Shown here: piece after piece, positions 5,925-8,466 of the stretch | Layout: each line of letters begins with the position of its first letter | How positions within the stretch are numbered: position 1 is the stretch's first letter | Source of the DNA: an uncultured Lachnospira sp. | GTDB taxonomy: Bacteria > Bacillota > Clostridia > Lachnospirales > Lachnospiraceae | DNA length: 8,466 nucleotides | NCBI GenBank assembly: GCA_910585095.1 | Contig: CAJUBU010000023.1 | Coordinates: forward strand, 38,616-47,081 | Reading direction: 5' to 3' | Translations under genes and position numbers: made by a program | The notes under the pieces: model-generated | Databases searched by the model: none | Seen by the model: only the letters and a program-made list of their open reading frames with translations | Told to the model about the DNA's origin: nothing

Positions 5925-7886
5925 TTATTTTACCGCTATTTTCACAATAATAGGTTTCCAAAACTTAGGAACAAATCTACGTTCACACACAGTCTCGACA
6001 AATTCCTTACACTCTTCAACTGGAATCAAAAACTTATGTATAATATGAAAATTATCATCAGACTTTAAATAATTAGAATATTCTTCAGAATACTCCTTTA
6101 TACGATATTTACGTGAATCACTTGTCACACCCGATAAATTCATCTCCCACAAGAACTCATCATTCTCCCGATAAATAATACGCTCAACAAACACGTCAAT
6201 CATCTCATTGCAAACTCTCTTACCAGTAAAATCAACATATGTATCCAGCCTATCTGAAATAGCCTTTAAATCAAACAATTGTCTTGTATCACGAGCCTCC
6301 TGCTGTTGCCTATCTTGAATACCCCGTTCAAGAACCTTCTGCTTTTCTGTTAAAGTCTGTGACAATCTCTTGTACATAGTCGCATCAATCTCATCTGACA
6401 GCTTTTCAAGATACAATTTATCAATCTGGCTGATAACTTTTTCCAACTCATCCTGCAAATCTTTTAATGTTTTGCCATCATCAGAACCTGCTGTCTGTCT
6501 CTTGTACTCTTCGATATATTTCAAAGTAGTAAGTATATCTTCTTTTCTATCCCCAAAAACATATTCAAAGACCTTTAATGACATCAGCCATAATTTCATT
6601 TCTGAAACAGCACCTAATGTACAAAGATTAGGAATAGGCTGTAACTTATGGTCAGCACGATATTGTGGTGTTTTAGCATTAATCTGACACCTGCAAGTAT
6701 ATCTGAATTGTGCCTCTTTTCCATCTTTAGCAACATGCAGATATTGCGGGCTTCTACTATATCCACACTGGCAAAAACTTTTATTAGCAATCATATCAAC
6801 AGACTCACGTAACCCATTCACCATATTTCCTCTTTTAGAATAAATATATTCCGCCGCCCTTCCATCTTGAATCTTACGTGCAAGCCACCAGACTTCTTCT
6901 GTTACCAAAGGCTCCCAATCTCCTTTTATAAGATTACACTTCTTGGTCAAATTTCCTTCCTCATCATATATATCTTCACGAATCGGCTTGACTTTGGTAG
7001 CAATCTTCTTCTTTTTCATTGTATCTACTACTTTAAATTTGCCATACATGATATATCCCATATACTTCTCATTTTTTAATACCCTATTGATTTTTGATGG
7101 AGTCCAGCTCAAATCCCCAGCATCGGTCTTATACCCATTTGCATTTAAATAATTAGCAATTCTGGCACTCCCCATTCTTTTCGATGCATCTGGATGTGTA
7201 TATAACTCAAAAATTTTTTTCACTGTCAAACCATTCTCAGGGTGAACCTTTAAGGTATTATCTTTACGTTCTACTGCTTTTATTAAAGTATAACCAAATA
7301 ATTTTGATACAACTAACTGACCTCTGTCACGATAAGACTGAATGCCATTTGACACTCTCTTTGAAGTCCTCATCGACTCACCCTGTGCCATACCGCCATC
7401 AACAGCAATTCGTATAATATCTGTTTCAGACAAATTAAAAGTCCAATATTGCCCATCTAATATTAATACCCCAACCTCATATTCCTTTAAAGTATCAATG
7501 TAAATAAGCAGCTCTTTTAAATTTCGTGCAAATCGGCATATATCTTGAACAATAATGACATCAAATTCATGTCTCTTAGCTGCATCTAACATCAGATTAA
7601 ATGCAACCCTAGAATCAACAGTCCTGCCTGAAATACCTCTTTCTGTATAACGATGCCTGTCTTGCATAGTATAATTCATATTTCTATAAATCATATCATC
7701 CAATCGTTCTATCTGGTTTTCTAATGCCTTCTGCTGGTCTTCGTGTTTTGTGGACTCCCTTGCATATCTTGCTACTCGCAAAATTTTTACACTATGATAA
7801 ATATCATCAAATGTGGACTCCCGAAAAAAAGAAATTAAATCCATCGCTTCAATCTGTTCTAATGTATATCTGCTTTTGAGTGCCAT
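5925..7886 (-). CDS. Large serine recombinase (site-specific integrase/resolvase family)
   Basis: This 653-residue protein has the full architecture of the family and acts on specific DNA sites by double-strand cleavage and strand rotation. The catalytic resolvase domain covers about residues 35-185: RYARES with nucleophile S45 and R43, then EGISGR-like ERGISGRTVDSR (R93), then DICRFARN (D115, R118, R121). The recombinase DNA-binding domain spans about 195-310 (LFGYTLIK, SARIANYLNANGY, WTPSKINRVLKNEKYMG). A zinc ribbon follows with C372-x-C374 and C398-x-C400. A long coiled coil covers about 470-535 (LKDLQDELEKVISQIDKLY), then a C-terminal region. Length and motifs look complete. About 35 extra residues precede the catalytic core. 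The start is fixed by AAAGGAGG at 7896-7903, 9 nt upstream and inside the preceding gene. The coding sequence looks less AT-rich than its neighbours, which fits horizontal transfer. It overlaps the 58-residue gene by 38 nt, so the two are translationally linked. Confidence 0.95.
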   Translation of the reverse strand: MALKSRYTLEQIEAMDLISFFRESTFDDIYHSVKILRVARYARESTKHEDQQKALENQIERLDDMIYRNMNYTMQDRHRYTERGISGRTVDSRVAFNLMLDAAKRHEFDVIIVQDICRFARNLKELLIYIDTLKEYEVGVLILDGQYWTFNLSETDIIRIAVDGGMAQGESMRTSKRVSNGIQSYRDRGQLVVSKLFGYTLIKAVERKDNTLKVHPENGLTVKKIFELYTHPDASKRMGSARIANYLNANGYKTDAGDLSWTPSKINRVLKNEKYMGYIMYGKFKVVDTMKKKKIATKVKPIREDIYDEEGNLTKKCNLIKGDWEPLVTEEVWWLARKIQDGRAAEYIYSKRGNMVNGLRESVDMIANKSFCQCGYSRSPQYLHVAKDGKEAQFRYTCRCQINAKTPQYRADHKLQPIPNLCTLGAVSEMKLWLMSLKVFEYVFGDRKEDILTTLKYIEEYKRQTAGSDDGKTLKDLQDELEKVISQIDKLYLEKLSDEIDATMYKRLSQTLTEKQKVLERGIQDRQQQEARDTRQLFDLKAISDRLDTYVDFTGKRVCNEMIDVFVERIIYRENDEFLWEMNLSGVTSDSRKYRIKEYSEEYSNYLKSDDNFHIIHKFLIPVEECKEFVETVCERRFVPKFWKPIIVKIAVK

Positions 7887-8025
7887 CCCTCAATTCCTCC
7901 TTTGCCATATTCTTTGCAAATACATAGGTGTCAGTGTCAATCAAATTTTCCTCAAATAACTTATTTAAGAAAAAATCAATCATTACATTGGACTGAACCA
8001 ACTCTTTTCTTTGTATATCTCTCAT
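7849..8025 (-). CDS. 58-residue protein co-translated with the recombinase (SHOCT-like)
   Basis: The ATG at 8025 follows an excellent AGGAGG 7 nt upstream (8033-8038), and the frame runs 58 codons to TGA 7849-7851. It overlaps the recombinase start by 38 nt, and its coding sequence contains the recombinase ribosome site, so the pair is coupled. The protein is charged and mostly helical: RKELVQSNVMIDFFLNKLFE, then ENLIDTDTYVFAKNMAKEEL. The 'helix, NLID-T-x-Y, helix' layout resembles SHOCT-type minidomains (gLIteeEy) found beside recombinases in Lachnospiraceae mobile elements. That resemblance is by eye and tentative. There are no Cys residues and no membrane segment. A role as recombinase partner or directionality factor is inferred from position only. 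As the first gene of the operon it should be made in at least equal amount to the recombinase. Confidence 0.75.
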   Translation of the reverse strand: MRDIQRKELVQSNVMIDFFLNKLFEENLIDTDTYVFAKNMAKEELRDGTQKQIYIRTD

Positions 8026-8098
8026 GCGGAAACCTCCTGCAAATAATAATTACAAAGTAAATTCCCTATATTTGATTTTTTCTTACATTAAGCTAAAC

Positions 8099-8375
8099 TC
8101 AGACCGTATTTATATGTGCAACACGTATGCATCTGTCGTTTGATGTTAACTCTCTTTGATGTTAAATTGCAATGTGTACATCTCACAAAAAATAAAGCAC
8201 ATCTTTATCAGACATGCTTCATTTTAGATAAAATATTTCATTTTTAAGTAAATCTCAGTGAAAGAAATAATACCCCATTTACAGCTCAGTATACAACTAC
8301 AAAAATAACTCTTAAATCATCAAAGACCTATAAGACCTACCATTACAAAATCTATCTTCTAAATTTAAACAACGA
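8099..8375. repeat. Dispersed intergenic repeat, copy 4 (modules C'-D)
   Basis: From about 8122 the sequence aligns with 3197-3455 to near 8375, at roughly 85% identity by eye with one small gap. Shared blocks include gatgttaa, ttaaattgcaat, gtacatctcacaaaaaa, gataaaatatttcattttta and gaaataataccccatttaca. A short C-like remnant (tcagaccgta at 8099-8108, then acacgtatgcatctg) precedes it. Module B and hairpin A are missing on this side; they occur beyond the recombinase at 5481-5643. It also holds a direct repeat, tttgatgttaa, at 8139-8149 and 8156-8166, and the palindrome attgcaat. Confidence 0.75.
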
Positions 8376-8418
8376 ATGAACTGTGATATACATGGAATAC
8401 AGGTTATGTTGTACCTTA

Positions 8419-8466
8419 TTACAAACCAGCACTTTTCATCTTATCAATATAGCCCTGTATTCTTTC
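8419..8466 (-). CDS. C-terminal end of an unknown gene entering from the right edge
   Basis: The frame is open from the edge to TAA at 8419-8421 and encodes ERIQGYIDKMKSAGL. The sequence is helical, charged and protein-like, which supports a real C-terminus, but 15 codons are too few to name a family. Its stop is followed about 44 nt later by module D of repeat copy 4, the same order seen after the 162-residue gene. Confidence 0.4.
   Translation of the reverse strand, partial: ERIQGYIDKMKSAGL

Noticed and set aside
6370..7417. Plus-strand frames opposite the recombinase
   Set aside because: They are shadows of the recombinase, whose catalytic, zinc-ribbon and coiled-coil motifs are clear.
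5481..8375. Classical insertion sequence with terminal inverted repeats around the recombinase
   Set aside because: The flanking sequences are in direct, not inverted, relation and belong to a wider repeat family. The enzyme is a large serine recombinase, not a DDE transposase.
8395..8421. Imperfect inverted repeat (aatacaggt/accttatt) after the right-edge gene as a terminator
   Set aside because: The stem needs a bulge, has few GC pairs and no following T-run on the minus strand.

Overview
This is an AT-rich window in which every supportable gene lies on the minus strand. The low GC, strong AGGAGG-type ribosome binding sites and protein families (a secreted carbohydrate-binding-type protein with a Cys/His repeat, a DUF5011-like lipoprotein, a large serine recombinase) suggest a gut-type Clostridia/Lachnospiraceae Firmicute. 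That placement is inference from style, not from a marker gene.

In the direction of transcription (right to left) the layout is as follows. The last codons of an unknown gene run in from the right edge (8419-8466). An intergenic repeat copy follows (about 8099-8375). Next is a two-gene operon: a 58-residue protein (7849-8025) overlapping a 653-residue large serine recombinase (5925-7886), closed by a clear terminator (5879-5909). A second repeat copy (5481-5770) ends in a hairpin. Then come a type II toxin-antitoxin operon (4637-5237), a long AT-rich gap with a decayed small Cys-rich gene (4179-4317), and an unknown 162-residue protein (3537-4025). A third repeat copy (3073-3455) leads to a terminator (3003-3031). 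A lipoprotein follows (1791-2915), then a fourth, partial repeat copy with hairpin (1581-1695), and finally a secreted surface protein (from 1192) that runs off the left edge.

The most notable feature is a modular noncoding repeat found in four intergenic gaps, always in the same orientation. Its modules are A (terminator-like hairpin), B (very well conserved, about 75 bp), C (degenerate tandem units about 30 nt apart) and D (about 250 bp, roughly 85% identical by eye). Reading along the transcripts, a gene is followed by D, C, B, then A, then the next gene. The copy at 3073-3455 has B-C-D together. The two copies around the recombinase hold complementary parts (A-B-C on the left, C'-D on the right), so the recombinase operon appears to sit inside, and interrupt, one repeat copy. 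A near-identical 10-mer (tcagac[g/c]gta) lies at both edges. The region reads as an accessory array of unrelated single-gene units separated by related sequence, with a site-specific recombinase and a toxin-antitoxin pair among them. Whether the repeats are recombination sites, mobile-element remnants or 3'-UTR elements cannot be decided from the window alone.
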